Shown here: in pieces, positions 7,499-15,696 of the stretch
Numbering within the stretch: position 1 is the stretch's first letter
Layout of the letters: each line of letters opens with the position of its first letter
Source: UBA6544 sp049601975
Lineage (GTDB): Bacteria > Pseudomonadota > Alphaproteobacteria > UBA8366
Length of the DNA: 18,602 bases
Assembly: GCA_049601975.1 (NCBI GenBank)
Contig: JBMYRC010000078.1
Coordinates: forward strand, 1-18,602
Direction: 5' to 3'
Position numbers and translations under genes: made by a program
Notes under the pieces: generated by a model
The model's database searches: none
Seen by the model: only the letters and a program-made list of their open reading frames with translations
What the model was told of the DNA's origin: nothing

Positions 7499-7625
7499 GG
7501 CACTCCCCCTGTTATGTTTCGCTTCTCTCCTTGGCTGCATCGTTTCGGACGATGCTTCTATTAATTCAAGTATTCCATGGTCCCAAGGGGTGAACCCGGA
7601 TGCAAGAATTAAAAAGGGAACCGGA
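7499..7625 (-). promoter_or_regulatory. Leader region of the EF-G-like gene with a perfect 7-bp hairpin
   Basis: GCATCGT-TTCGG-ACGATGC (7537-7555) forms a perfect 7-bp stem with a five-base loop, about 40 bases before the start codon. On the transcribed strand it is not followed by a T-run, so it is not an intrinsic terminator for panE. It could be an mRNA leader element, a processing site or an operator. No promoter could be fixed. Confidence 0.4.
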
Positions 7626-8543
7626 TCAGGCCCCGTCTTTGTAGGGTTTTAGTACCGCGTAGAATGCATCATGGGTCGGCGTCGGAACGCCGACCTCACG
7701 ACCGAAGCGGCAGACGGCGCCCGATATCCAATCGAGTTCCATTCGCTTGCCGCCGTTCAGGTCGTGGACCATGGAGGCAACCATCGGAGCCGGGAAGTCG
7801 TCGATGCCTTTCAACTCCTGAGCAATGGCATGGTCCGGCAAGGGAACGCCTTTGGCGCGCGCGACGGCGACAGCTTCGTAGATCGAGGCTTCAATCACCC
7901 GGCGGATATCAAGATCCCCGCGCAATTCGCCGATCGGCTTTCGTGTTGTCGACGTGATCCCCGCCATGGTGCAAATTCGGACGAACTTCATCCACACGGC
8001 AATATCGATTTTGTCGGAGAAGTTCGGATTCAGTCCGGCGCGGTCGCAGGCTTCCTTGAGGCGCTGTCCGCGTTCCGACATCGAGCCGTCCGCTTCGCCG
8101 AAGGAAAACGATGCGAACTTGCCCGTCTGGCGGATCAATCCCGGCTCGGCGATTACGGCGGAGATATAGCTGGTGCCGTTCAGCACTTTCTCCTTGCCGT
8201 GGATGCGCGCGAGAGTTTCGGCGCATTCGACTCCATTCTGTAGCGCGACAAATGTGGTGTTGGGGCCGACCATCGGTCCAGCGAATTCCGCCGATTCCTC
8301 CGTCTGAAAGAGCTTGACCGCGAACAGGATGAAATCGACCGGGCCGACTTCCGATGGGTCGTCCGTTGCCTGGGCATTTTGGATACAAGCGTCGCCGTTC
8401 TCGCTCTCGATCCGCAGTCCTTTTTCGCGGATCGCCGCCAGATGCGCGCCGCGCGCGATAAAGGCGACGTCCTCGTCCGCTTCCGCGAGCCGTGCCCCAA
8501 AGTAACCGCCGACGGCACCCGCGCCGAGAATCCCGAATTTCAT
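7626..8543 (-). CDS. 2-dehydropantoate 2-reductase family protein (PanE/ApbA)
   Basis: A 305-residue NADP-dependent ketopantoate reductase-type enzyme. It opens with the nucleotide motif GAGAVGG (7-13) and IARG, has VALQNGVE in the middle, a catalytic-type Lys in AVWMKFVRI, and the C-terminal signature MELDWISG with GREVGVPTPTH. Length is typical. GGAG lies ten bases before the ATG. The family reduces 2-oxo acids to 2-hydroxy acids. Ketopantoate reduction in pantothenate synthesis is the classical reaction, but many bacteria carry several paralogues of unknown substrate. Its place in a catabolic-looking cluster, with no panB or panC nearby, makes a different 2-oxo acid equally likely. It follows the HAD gene by 54 bases. 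Confidence 0.9.
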   Translation of the reverse strand: MKFGILGAGAVGGYFGARLAEADEDVAFIARGAHLAAIREKGLRIESENGDACIQNAQATDDPSEVGPVDFILFAVKLFQTEESAEFAGPMVGPNTTFVALQNGVECAETLARIHGKEKVLNGTSYISAVIAEPGLIRQTGKFASFSFGEADGSMSERGQRLKEACDRAGLNPNFSDKIDIAVWMKFVRICTMAGITSTTRKPIGELRGDLDIRRVIEASIYEAVAVARAKGVPLPDHAIAQELKGIDDFPAPMVASMVHDLNGGKRMELDWISGAVCRFGREVGVPTPTHDAFYAVLKPYKDGA

Positions 8544-8597
8544 GACCTGCTCCGAATTAATTGTTGAATGCGGAATGTGGGTATTTTGGACGAAATG

Positions 8598-9254
8598 TCA
8601 AAGGGCAGCGCCGAGGTTTTCCATAAGGGACACGATGCATTCGGCACCTTCCGCCAGCAACCCTTCACCATGGCCGGCCAAGCAATGGCCGCCGCCGGTA
8701 AATCCGATGGCCCGCATCCCCGCCGCAACGGCGGCTTGCACGCCCTTGGCGCTGTCCTCGATGACGACGCAGATTGCGGGATCAACACCGAGGGCGTCCG
8801 CCACGAAAAGAAATAGATCGGGCGCTGGTTTACCGTGCTCGACCTGATGGGATGAGTAGACATGTTCTCCGAAGAATTGGATCAAGTCAGTGTGTGAAAG
8901 CTTTTGTTGCAACCCGGCGGGGGATGACCCCGATGCAACGGCTATCGGCGCGGAGACGGCCTGGAGGGCCGCGTGAACGCCGGGGATGACTTCAAGCCGT
9001 GTGGAGAAGGCTTCCCGGTATCGCGCGCCGACACGTTCGCGGAACCCTTCTGGGAGTGGCTCCCCGAACTTTGCCCGGTAGTCATTGCCGATCTCGCGAA
9101 AGAACTCCATCGAGGTCGTGCCCAGATGGAGTTTTTGATAGGCTTCCACATCGAACTCCAGCCCGATTTCCTTGAGGCTAGTGAGCTCGATCTCCAGCGC
9201 TAGGACTTCGCTGTCCACCAACACGCCGTCGCAATCGAAAATAATTGCTGTCAT
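8598..9254 (-). CDS. HAD-superfamily phosphatase/phosphoglucomutase-like hydrolase
   Basis: 218 residues with all HAD motifs: FDCDGVLVDSE (nucleophile Asp7, acid/base Asp9), a motif II Ser in VASGSS, the motif III Lys in EHGKPAPDLF and motif IV VIEDSAKG. The helical cap between motifs I and II makes it subfamily I with an alpha-helical cap, like YieH, beta-phosphoglucomutase or phosphoglycolate phosphatase. The start at 9254 puts motif I at residues 6-16, as usual; a much longer upstream extension in the same frame lies inside the neighbouring lipoprotein gene and is not protein-like. The ribosome binding site is weak. The start lies only four bases after the lipoprotein stop codon, so translational coupling is likely. 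The substrate is unknown, probably a small phosphate ester. Confidence 0.9.
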   Translation of the reverse strand: MTAIIFDCDGVLVDSEVLALEIELTSLKEIGLEFDVEAYQKLHLGTTSMEFFREIGNDYRAKFGEPLPEGFRERVGARYREAFSTRLEVIPGVHAALQAVSAPIAVASGSSPAGLQQKLSHTDLIQFFGEHVYSSHQVEHGKPAPDLFLFVADALGVDPAICVVIEDSAKGVQAAVAAGMRAIGFTGGGHCLAGHGEGLLAEGAECIVSLMENLGAAL

Positions 9255-9258
9255 ACGT

Positions 9259-10436
9259 CTACTCAGAGGTCGTCGGACGGAAGAACGTTCGGAGCGGGAA
9301 ACCGGGCGGCCCATTTGGCAAGAAGAGGCCCCGCGCGACACCGGCGCGAAAGTTCGGAGGATCGGTCGGGTCGTCCGGTGTCGTCTCGGTATTCGGCTCG
9401 AATATCGACAGGATTGGTGGGCCGCCAGCCGGATCGAACCAGACATGGAGATCCCAAAGCCGAGGATGCCAGAGCGTCGCGCGGAGCGGCCAAGTTGGCG
9501 GCAGCAGATTGATGTTCTGCGTGCCAGTTTGGTTGTCCGCAAAGTTGGCGAAGCCCATCGTCCCGTCGCGGAAGTGGTAGCCCGCTTCGTGAACGAACCA
9601 AGCGTCGGTGGGAACGCAGCCGAGGAGCGGACAATTGGCCGCGTCGTACTGCGTTGCGTAAGCTACTCCGATGAAGGTGTAGGGCGCGTTGTTCGAGTTC
9701 GGGTCGGCCATGTCAGCGACATAGTCGCCGACCGCTTCACCGGGCGCACGTAAGCGCGGTGCGTAGAACAGTAGGGTCGGTTCGGCGAGGACTGGTGGGT
9801 CTGCCAGACCTCCGGTACCGCCCGGCACGATCGTATCGGCGAGAACTTCAAGGATTCTGCGCGAGAGCGTATATCCGTTGCCAGTGACAACGGATCGTTG
9901 ATGCGGTTCTCCCCCATAACCCAACTGATTTCTGGTGGCGCGGAGATGCGGCGTCGTTGTCGCGAAGTTGACGCTGTTGGCAGCCATGGCGGCCGTAAGT
10001 TGGGCGTCTGGGTGCAGCCGACGACAAATCGCGTCAGGGGCGTCTTGATGGTGAAGGGTGTGGCGCCGGGGCTGGTGCCCAGCAGAGTCGCGACCCATCG
10101 GTAGAATACGGTGTGGCTAGTCGGAAAAGTATTGGCCCAGGGTGGCGCAAAGGAAGCAGAGCCTGTGTTTCCGGTGCCTGTCACAGAGTCGCTATTGGCG
10201 GTGGACTCGCCCGGCCAGAAATGACGGGAAAAGTAGATTGAAAGATTCGTGACGGTGAATTTGTCTGCAGGCACATCGATCTCGACCGAGAATTCTCGCG
10301 TGATCGAGAGGTCAGTCCACGGCGTTGTCGTATCGGCGATTTTCGGTAATCCGACGCAAGCGGAAAGTCCGAGCGAAAGCATCAGCACAAGAATGCCAGA
10401 GAACGTGTGGCGCGGTGGCAGATCGGTGGATTTCAT
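9259..10436 (-). pseudogene. Lipoprotein of unknown family, interrupted by a -1 frameshift
   Basis: The first part (10436 to about 10006) starts MKSTDLPPRHTF, has a hydrophobic segment and a lipobox LSAC with Cys27, so it is a predicted lipoprotein, then a beta-rich region with SIYFSRHFWPGES and VFYRWVATLL. The second part continues in another frame from about 10005 (AQLTAAMAANSVNFATT) to a stop at 9259. It has aromatic motifs such as DAWFVHEAGYHFRDG and LWHPRLWDLHVWFDP. One missing base around 10005 explains the break: restoring it joins ...GCTQT to AQLTAAM and gives a protein of about 392 residues. I do not recognise the family. It lies 19 bases after the aminotransferase gene and touches the HAD gene. 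It may be a true pseudogene or a sequencing indel. Confidence 0.7.
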
Positions 10437-10455
10437 GCTCTCGTTCTCAAACCGT

Positions 10456-11838
10456 CTAACGTTTCTTCACCGCATCGTTCGTTGCCAATGAACTAGATGC
10501 CGAAATATTCGTCGGTACCGGATCGCCCCGGACGGCCCGCGCGACGGCGGCGTCCAGACGACCAACGATATCGTCGAGCTCCGATTTCGTGACCACCGTC
10601 GGCGGGCAGATGCGGGCATAATTCTTCACCACGATCATCACGAGGCCTTCGGCGAGCGCGTGATAGCGGATTGCCTCACCCATTTCTGCGTCCGGTGTTT
10701 TCGACTTCCGGTCCGTGACGATATCCAACATGCGATAGAGACCACGTCCTCGAATGTCGCCGATGCATTCGTACTTATCGGTCAACACCGACAGGCGTTT
10801 CTCCAGATAGGCCCCGGCTTTGGCGGCGTGGTCCGCCAGATTGTCCCGCAACACGACCTGCAACTGCTTCAATGCCACGGCGGCGGGCAGCGGGTCTTGC
10901 GGGTAAGTGCCGGCCCACGGCAGCCCCATGGTGCCGCGTGTCTTCTCGGCGATTTCCGGTGTGGTGACTGCGCCGCAGAACGCGAACCCGGCTGACAAGC
11001 CCTTGCCGAAGGTGACGATATCTGGGACCACACCGTAAGGCTCGAATCCCCAGAACGTGCCAAGGCGTGCGGGGGCCAGCTGGCATTCATCGAATATCAA
11101 CAGAGCGCCCCATTGATCGGCGATCTTGCGAATGCCTTTCAACCATCTCTCCGATGGCACGATCATGCCGCCCGGCACCGCGATCGGCTCCAGCATCAGT
11201 GCCGCGACTTCTTGTGAAGTCGTGTATTCGATCAACTCCTCCGTCATGCGGAGGCTGATATCGTCCCACTCATCCGCGTCGTCGACGGGTGCGCGGTAAT
11301 AGAAGGCTGGGATAATGCAGTTCGAGCGCGCCGGCATCGACAGTGGTCCAAGACCGCGTCGTCTAGCCCCGCCAACCGATGTCATCGATTCCGCCGCCAG
11401 TGAGCCACCGTGTAATCCGCGCACCATCGAGACGACATCGAATCCGCCAGTCGCGCCTAAGGCCATACGCATGCCGATCTCGTTGGCCTCCGACCCGGTA
11501 ACCGCGAAATTCGTCATCTTGAGGTCACCCGGCAGGGTCGTCGCTAAGAGTTCAGCGAATTCAATCGCCCAGGGATTGGTGTACCAGGATGATTGATGGA
11601 TGAAGCGGTCCGCCATATCGCGGATTGTCTCGGTGAGTTCCGGGTGAGAGTGACCCAAGGTCAGACTCATCATGCCGGAGCTGAGATCGTAATAGGCGTT
11701 TCCGTCCACATCGTGTAGGCGCACGCCTTCGCCGCGCTCGAAAATGATCCGCGGTTCGAACCTCCACCCGAGGACGTATTCCTCGTCGCGGGCCATCAGG
11801 TCCTTGTGTCGGTTTGAGAAATCGAATGTGTCATTCAT
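10456..11838 (-). CDS. Class III PLP aminotransferase, 2,2-dialkylglycine decarboxylase-like
   Basis: A 460-residue fold-type I PLP enzyme. Phosphate-binding TGSEANE is at 114-120, the pyridine-N Asp250 in FDECQ, and the Schiff-base Lys279 in TFGKGLSAG. The C-terminal half (DPLPAAVALKQL, YECIGDIRGRGL) resembles dialkylglycine decarboxylase more than GABA or ornithine transaminases. From memory of that enzyme, an active-site Gln and Trp used for decarboxylation correspond here to Met56 (SSGMMS) and Leu142 (RGLHGGS). It may therefore only transaminate, or use another substrate. The start at 11838 is chosen because GGAGAG lies nine bases upstream; a GTG at 11853 would overlap that site. It is probably the first gene of the leftward run and diverges from the serine hydrolase gene. 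Confidence 0.9.
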   Translation of the reverse strand: MNDTFDFSNRHKDLMARDEEYVLGWRFEPRIIFERGEGVRLHDVDGNAYYDLSSGMMSLTLGHSHPELTETIRDMADRFIHQSSWYTNPWAIEFAELLATTLPGDLKMTNFAVTGSEANEIGMRMALGATGGFDVVSMVRGLHGGSLAAESMTSVGGARRRGLGPLSMPARSNCIIPAFYYRAPVDDADEWDDISLRMTEELIEYTTSQEVAALMLEPIAVPGGMIVPSERWLKGIRKIADQWGALLIFDECQLAPARLGTFWGFEPYGVVPDIVTFGKGLSAGFAFCGAVTTPEIAEKTRGTMGLPWAGTYPQDPLPAAVALKQLQVVLRDNLADHAAKAGAYLEKRLSVLTDKYECIGDIRGRGLYRMLDIVTDRKSKTPDAEMGEAIRYHALAEGLVMIVVKNYARICPPTVVTKSELDDIVGRLDAAVARAVRGDPVPTNISASSSLATNDAVKKR

Positions 11839-11944
11839 GATGAAACTCTCCACCGTCCGTTGCGCTCATAGAAAGTGTAGGTTCGACAGGGCCTCAGCCC
11901 AAAGGATAAAATACAATTGATTATACGCGCTTGGGGTTTCTTGC
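11839..11944. promoter_or_regulatory. Divergent promoter region, aminotransferase / serine hydrolase
   Basis: This 106-base region separates two divergent starts and is AT-rich in its middle. On the minus strand it carries a perfect -10 hexamer TATAAT (11925-11920), but no good -35 at 16-18 bases from it. It is the most likely start point for transcription of the long leftward run. Confidence 0.4.
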
Positions 11945-13132
11945 ATGACGACAGCACAATTTAGCGAAGATGGCTTGGGCCGAATCGAACGGCATTTTGG
12001 CGAATACATATCGAGCGGCAAAATTGCCGGATGCTCGATGATCCTATGGAGCGGCGGCGAGGAACGCTTCACGAGTTTCCAGGGCGTACAGGATTTGGAG
12101 AACCCCGCTCCCGTGAACCGGGAGACTATTTTCCGTATCTATTCAATGACTAAACCGGTAGCGAGCGTCGCCCTGATGATGCTATGGGAGCGCGGTGAAT
12201 TCGATCTTGAAGATCCCCTCTCCCGGTTCATTCCGGCTTTCGCCGATATGACTGTGTATCGTGTGGGCGGCGATCCCGAACCGGCGGCGGGGGCGATCAC
12301 GATCCGCCAACTCTTGAGCCATACCTCCGGTCTAATCCTGCCCGCGTTCTCGGAACACCCGTTGCGAGACATTTATATTGATAACGGTGTCAACGGGTCG
12401 CGGAGCGAAGGGACGCTCGGCGATGTGATCGGAAGGCTCGCCGAACTACCGTTGTTGTTCCATCCGGGTACGGGGTGGGAATACAGCATGGCGACCGATG
12501 TGGTTGGGCATTTGGTCGAAGTTATCGACGGCCGAACCTTCGATACGTTCTTGCAGGAGGAAATGTTCAACCCGCTCGGCATGGTCGACACCGGGTTTCA
12601 TCTCCCGACTGAAAAAATTCCGCGCTTTGCCACAAACTATACCCGCGACGGGGAGGCACCCATTCGGCCGATAGACCGACCGGGCGATAGCCGCTTCCTG
12701 GTAGTGCCAGATTACAAATCCGGTAATGGCGGGTTGCTTTCGACGATGGATGATTATCTCCGGTTTTGTTTGATGCTGCGCAACAAGGGCGATCTCGACG
12801 GCGCGCATATCCTAAAGCCGGAGACGGTAGAGCTCATGACCCGCAATCATCTCGACGGTGATATGGGGAACATGGGAGCTGTTGACTTCGGTGGTCTGGA
12901 TTGGACGGGCATCGGGTTTGGTCTGGGCTTTTCCGTCGTCGTCGATGCCGCCCAGGTTGGGCATGGCAATCACGGAATATTCGGTTGGTCGGGAGCGGCC
13001 AGCACCTATTTCTGGATCGACCCTGTCGCTGACCTCATTGCGATCTTTTTCACCCAATTTATGCCGTCGCGTACTTACACCATCCGCAGTGACCTTCGCC
13101 CCTTGGTTTACCAGGCTATGGTCCTAGACTAG
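11945..13132 (+). CDS. Beta-lactamase-family serine hydrolase (class C / esterase EstB type)
   Basis: A 395-residue member of the penicillin-binding-protein-like serine hydrolases. The SxxK motif is Ser67-Met-Thr-Lys70 in IYSMTKPVAS, the second-motif Tyr is Tyr180 in WEYSMATD, and the third-motif region is GIFGWSGAAST (about 344-354). ITIRQLLSHTSGL (118-130) is a family hallmark. There is no signal peptide, which argues against a periplasmic antibiotic-degrading AmpC and for a cytoplasmic esterase, amidase or transesterase of the EstB or LovD kind. The ribosome binding site is weak (GGGG 11 bases upstream). It begins a rightward set with the second TauD-type dioxygenase, the amidohydrolase and the metal chaperone, so it may hydrolyse an ester or amide in the same pathway. 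Confidence 0.9.
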   Translation: MTTAQFSEDGLGRIERHFGEYISSGKIAGCSMILWSGGEERFTSFQGVQDLENPAPVNRETIFRIYSMTKPVASVALMMLWERGEFDLEDPLSRFIPAFADMTVYRVGGDPEPAAGAITIRQLLSHTSGLILPAFSEHPLRDIYIDNGVNGSRSEGTLGDVIGRLAELPLLFHPGTGWEYSMATDVVGHLVEVIDGRTFDTFLQEEMFNPLGMVDTGFHLPTEKIPRFATNYTRDGEAPIRPIDRPGDSRFLVVPDYKSGNGGLLSTMDDYLRFCLMLRNKGDLDGAHILKPETVELMTRNHLDGDMGNMGAVDFGGLDWTGIGFGLGFSVVVDAAQVGHGNHGIFGWSGAASTYFWIDPVADLIAIFFTQFMPSRTYTIRSDLRPLVYQAMVLD

Positions 13133-13161
13133 CTAGGAGATGCAGCGACGGGAGAATGGCG

Positions 13162-14028
13162 ATGGAATTGGTATCGGCAGGCGGCAGTTTCGCGTGCGAA
13201 GTGCGGGACCATGCATTGTGGGAGGCCCAGAGCGACACCGATGTCGCGGCGATCCGCACGGCTTACCGTGATCATGGCGTACTCGTCTTTCGCCGTCAGG
13301 CTTTGTCTGAGGAAGATTTGTTGGCCTTCGGGAAATCCATCGGAGAGCCAAGTATTTACGCGGAAACCCATTGGCTTTCGACCGTGCCCGAAGTCATCAT
13401 CCTGTCGAACATGCGCGACCAAGACGGCGAGATGCTCGGCGGCCTCGCGAATAAGCCGCTGACCTGGCACACGGATCAATCCTATTACGCAGAGCCGGTG
13501 ACGGGCTGTTTTCTCTACGGCGTGGAATTGCCGTCGGAAGGTGGTGCTACCCGATGGGCAAGCCTCTACGACGCTTACGATACGTTGCCCGTGGATTTGA
13601 AGAGTATCGTCGATGGTGGCGTCGCGACTTTCAGCTACCGCGCGCGCTCGGCTCAGGCGCGAAAGGCCGACGACAATCACGATTGGGAGACTCGGTTGCG
13701 TGAGACACCCGACGTCAAACATCCGTTGGTCAATGTCAGCCCCGCGACAGGGCGCCGTGCCTTGTTCATCGACCCTGGCACGGTGACCGGGATTGACGGC
13801 ATGCCACAAGACGAAGCGGACGATGTGTTGGCTGCATTGATGGATCACGTCATCCAACCGTCGAATGTCTACGAGCACGAATGGGCACCGGGCGATCTCG
13901 TGATGTGGGATAATGCGGTCGTCCTACATGCGCGTGACGGTTTTGCGAACGAACAGCATCGGCTTGTGAAACGCATGATCATCGAGCTCGATCCGGCACA
14001 GCATATCATTCCGCCTTCCGTGCATTAA
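13162..14028 (+). CDS. Second TauD/TfdA-family 2-oxoglutarate-dependent dioxygenase
   Basis: 288 residues from ATG 13162. The iron ligands His103 and Asp105 lie in TWHTDQSYY, the distal His256 in WDNAVVLHARD, and the 2-oxoglutarate Arg271 fifteen residues later in LVKRMIIE. VSPATGRRALFID is the typical inner strand. I prefer 13162 to the ATG at 13156 because GGGAG (13150-13154) is one base from the first ATG but seven from the second; the difference is two residues. It is only distantly similar to the first dioxygenase gene of the window, so it is not a recent duplicate. It follows the serine hydrolase by under 30 bases and precedes the amidohydrolase, so it is probably co-transcribed with both. 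The substrate is unknown. Confidence 0.92.
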   Translation: MELVSAGGSFACEVRDHALWEAQSDTDVAAIRTAYRDHGVLVFRRQALSEEDLLAFGKSIGEPSIYAETHWLSTVPEVIILSNMRDQDGEMLGGLANKPLTWHTDQSYYAEPVTGCFLYGVELPSEGGATRWASLYDAYDTLPVDLKSIVDGGVATFSYRARSAQARKADDNHDWETRLRETPDVKHPLVNVSPATGRRALFIDPGTVTGIDGMPQDEADDVLAALMDHVIQPSNVYEHEWAPGDLVMWDNAVVLHARDGFANEQHRLVKRMIIELDPAQHIIPPSVH

Positions 14029-14039
14029 CGGGGGTGATT

Positions 14040-14092
14040 GGAGGAGGGTGGCTAAGATGACGACGATCTAATCGGCGCGGCGCATATTGACC
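14040..14092 (+). other. Strong ribosome binding site and aborted natural start of the amidohydrolase
   Basis: GGAGGAGGG (14040-14048) stands eight bases before an ATG at 14057, which is in frame with the amidohydrolase but stops after MTTI at a TAA (14069-14071). The in-frame codons after the stop read SARRILT and run straight into MNPANPEATH, which looks like the usual first strand of YtcJ-type amidohydrolases. This suggests that the TAA replaces a sense codon, plausibly Tyr. Translation would now have to resume at TTG 14087 or ATG 14093, or read through. Confidence 0.7.
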
Positions 14093-15694
14093 ATGAACCC
14101 GGCCAATCCGGAGGCGACTCATGTCGCCGTGCGGGAGGGGCGCATCCTGGGCGCGGGCACGTTGGAGGAGCTGGCGGGCTGGGGCGACTATGAATTAGAC
14201 GATCGCTTAGCCGACAAGGTGTTGATGCCGGGGTTTGTCGAGGGTCATTCCCACGCGCGCGAAGGCATTGCGTGGCGGGGTGTCTATTGCGGGAATTTCG
14301 AGCGCATGGATCCGGACGGCAAAGTCTGGGACGGCATGAAATTCCTCAACGCCATTGTTGAACGCCTCAAGGAGAGGGGCCGCGCGTTGGATGATCCATC
14401 GGCGCCCGTCTCCGGCTGGTCTTTCGATCCGATCTATTATGGCGACCGTAAATGGGGCCGCGTGGATTTAGATGCGGTTTCGACGACCCGGCCCATCGGG
14501 GTGCATCACACCAGCGGCCATATCATTTATGTGAATACCAAGGCACTGGAATTGGCGGGCCTGTTGCGTACCGGCATCAATCATCCGGGAGTGCCCCTGG
14601 GGACGGACGGTTTGCCGACCGGCGAGATGAAAGGCCCCGAAGCGATGACGCTGGTCGGCCTGCATGTGGGGATCGACCGCGCGACCATGGCCGCCGACGA
14701 GGACGGCTTTCGTCAGTTCGCCCGTATGTGCGTGCGCAAGGGAGTCACGATGGCGACGGACCTTGGTAATTATCTACGCGACGATGCATTGCAAATGATG
14801 TTGCGGGTGACGGGAGAGGAGACATTCCCGACTCGCATCGTGTCGCTCCGGCGTTTCGAGAGTCACACGCCGCGGGAGTTGATCGACCATACGCGGGAAG
14901 TTCGGGAGCTGAGCACCGACCGCTTGCGTCTCGGTATTATTAAGGTGGTAGCGGACGGCTCGATTCAGGGACTCAGCGCGCGCCTAGGTTGGCCCGGTTA
15001 TTATAACGGTGCGCCGAATGGCCTTTGGTATCTGACGCCGGAGCAACTGCAGGAGATATGCGATCTGGCGCTGGAGAACGGCCTGCAGGTAAACATCCAC
15101 AATAACGGCGACGAGGCGACGGAATTGGTGCTCGATTGCATGGAGCGCGCTTTGCGCAAGCATCCCAATCCGACAAACCGTTTTACGCTGCAGCACACGC
15201 AGTTGGCCAACGCCGCGCAATTCAGACTGATGAAGACGCTCGGCATGTGTGTCAATCTGTTCCCCAATCATCACTACTATTGGGGCGATCAGCATTACGC
15301 GAAAACAGTTGGGCCGGAGCGCGCGCAACGCATGAATGCCTGCGCTACTGCATTGCGCGAAGGGGTTCCGCTGGCGATCCATTCCGACGCGCCGGTGACA
15401 CCGCTCGGGCCTTTGTTCACCGCCTGGTGCGCGGTTAATCGTCAAACTCCGAGCGGGCGTATCTTGGGCGCACATGAGCGGATCAGCGCTGCCGATGCGC
15501 TCCGCACGATCACATTAGGGGCGGCCTATACTTTGAAGCTCGATGATGAGATTGGTTCGATCGAATGCGGCAAACGCGCGGACTTCGCCGTGCTCGAAGA
15601 CGATCCGACAGAAACCAGTGACGCCGATCTCAAGGATGTGGGCATCTGGGGTGTGGTCCTGGGCGGACGGATTTTTCCCGCCGCTGATATTTAG
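14093..15694 (+). CDS. YtcJ-like metal-dependent amidohydrolase (COG1574), N-terminally truncated by a stop codon
   Basis: 533 residues from ATG 14093. After a short beta part comes PGFVEGHSHAREG with the HxH metal pair (His52, His54), then HHTSGHIIYVNTKALELAG, LPTGEMKGPEA, IKVVADGSIQG, VNIHNNGDEA, LQHTQLA and AIHSDAPVTPLGP with the catalytic-type Asp. The C terminus returns to the beta-sandwich (GKRADFAVLEDDP). This is a complete catalytic barrel of the COG1574 family, whose members hydrolyse amides or formamides, mostly with unknown substrates. The first strand, about 12 residues, seems lost through the TAA at 14069. The metal-chaperone gene begins two bases after its stop, so they are very likely coupled. 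Whether the shortened protein folds is open. Confidence 0.88.
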   Translation: MNPANPEATHVAVREGRILGAGTLEELAGWGDYELDDRLADKVLMPGFVEGHSHAREGIAWRGVYCGNFERMDPDGKVWDGMKFLNAIVERLKERGRALDDPSAPVSGWSFDPIYYGDRKWGRVDLDAVSTTRPIGVHHTSGHIIYVNTKALELAGLLRTGINHPGVPLGTDGLPTGEMKGPEAMTLVGLHVGIDRATMAADEDGFRQFARMCVRKGVTMATDLGNYLRDDALQMMLRVTGEETFPTRIVSLRRFESHTPRELIDHTREVRELSTDRLRLGIIKVVADGSIQGLSARLGWPGYYNGAPNGLWYLTPEQLQEICDLALENGLQVNIHNNGDEATELVLDCMERALRKHPNPTNRFTLQHTQLANAAQFRLMKTLGMCVNLFPNHHYYWGDQHYAKTVGPERAQRMNACATALREGVPLAIHSDAPVTPLGPLFTAWCAVNRQTPSGRILGAHERISAADALRTITLGAAYTLKLDDEIGSIECGKRADFAVLEDDPTETSDADLKDVGIWGVVLGGRIFPAADI

Positions 15695-15696
15695 CG

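Noticed and set aside
7537..7555. Hairpin as intrinsic terminator of panE
   Set aside because: No T-run follows the stem on the minus strand.
9255..9542. Long N-terminal extension of the HAD protein
   Set aside because: The extension is Arg/Ser-rich out-of-frame sequence of the lipoprotein gene; HAD motif I must lie near the N terminus, as it does with the start at 9254.
11945..13132. Antibiotic-resistance beta-lactamase
   Set aside because: The SxxK fold is shared with many esterases, and there is no signal peptide for the periplasm, so a resistance role is not supported.
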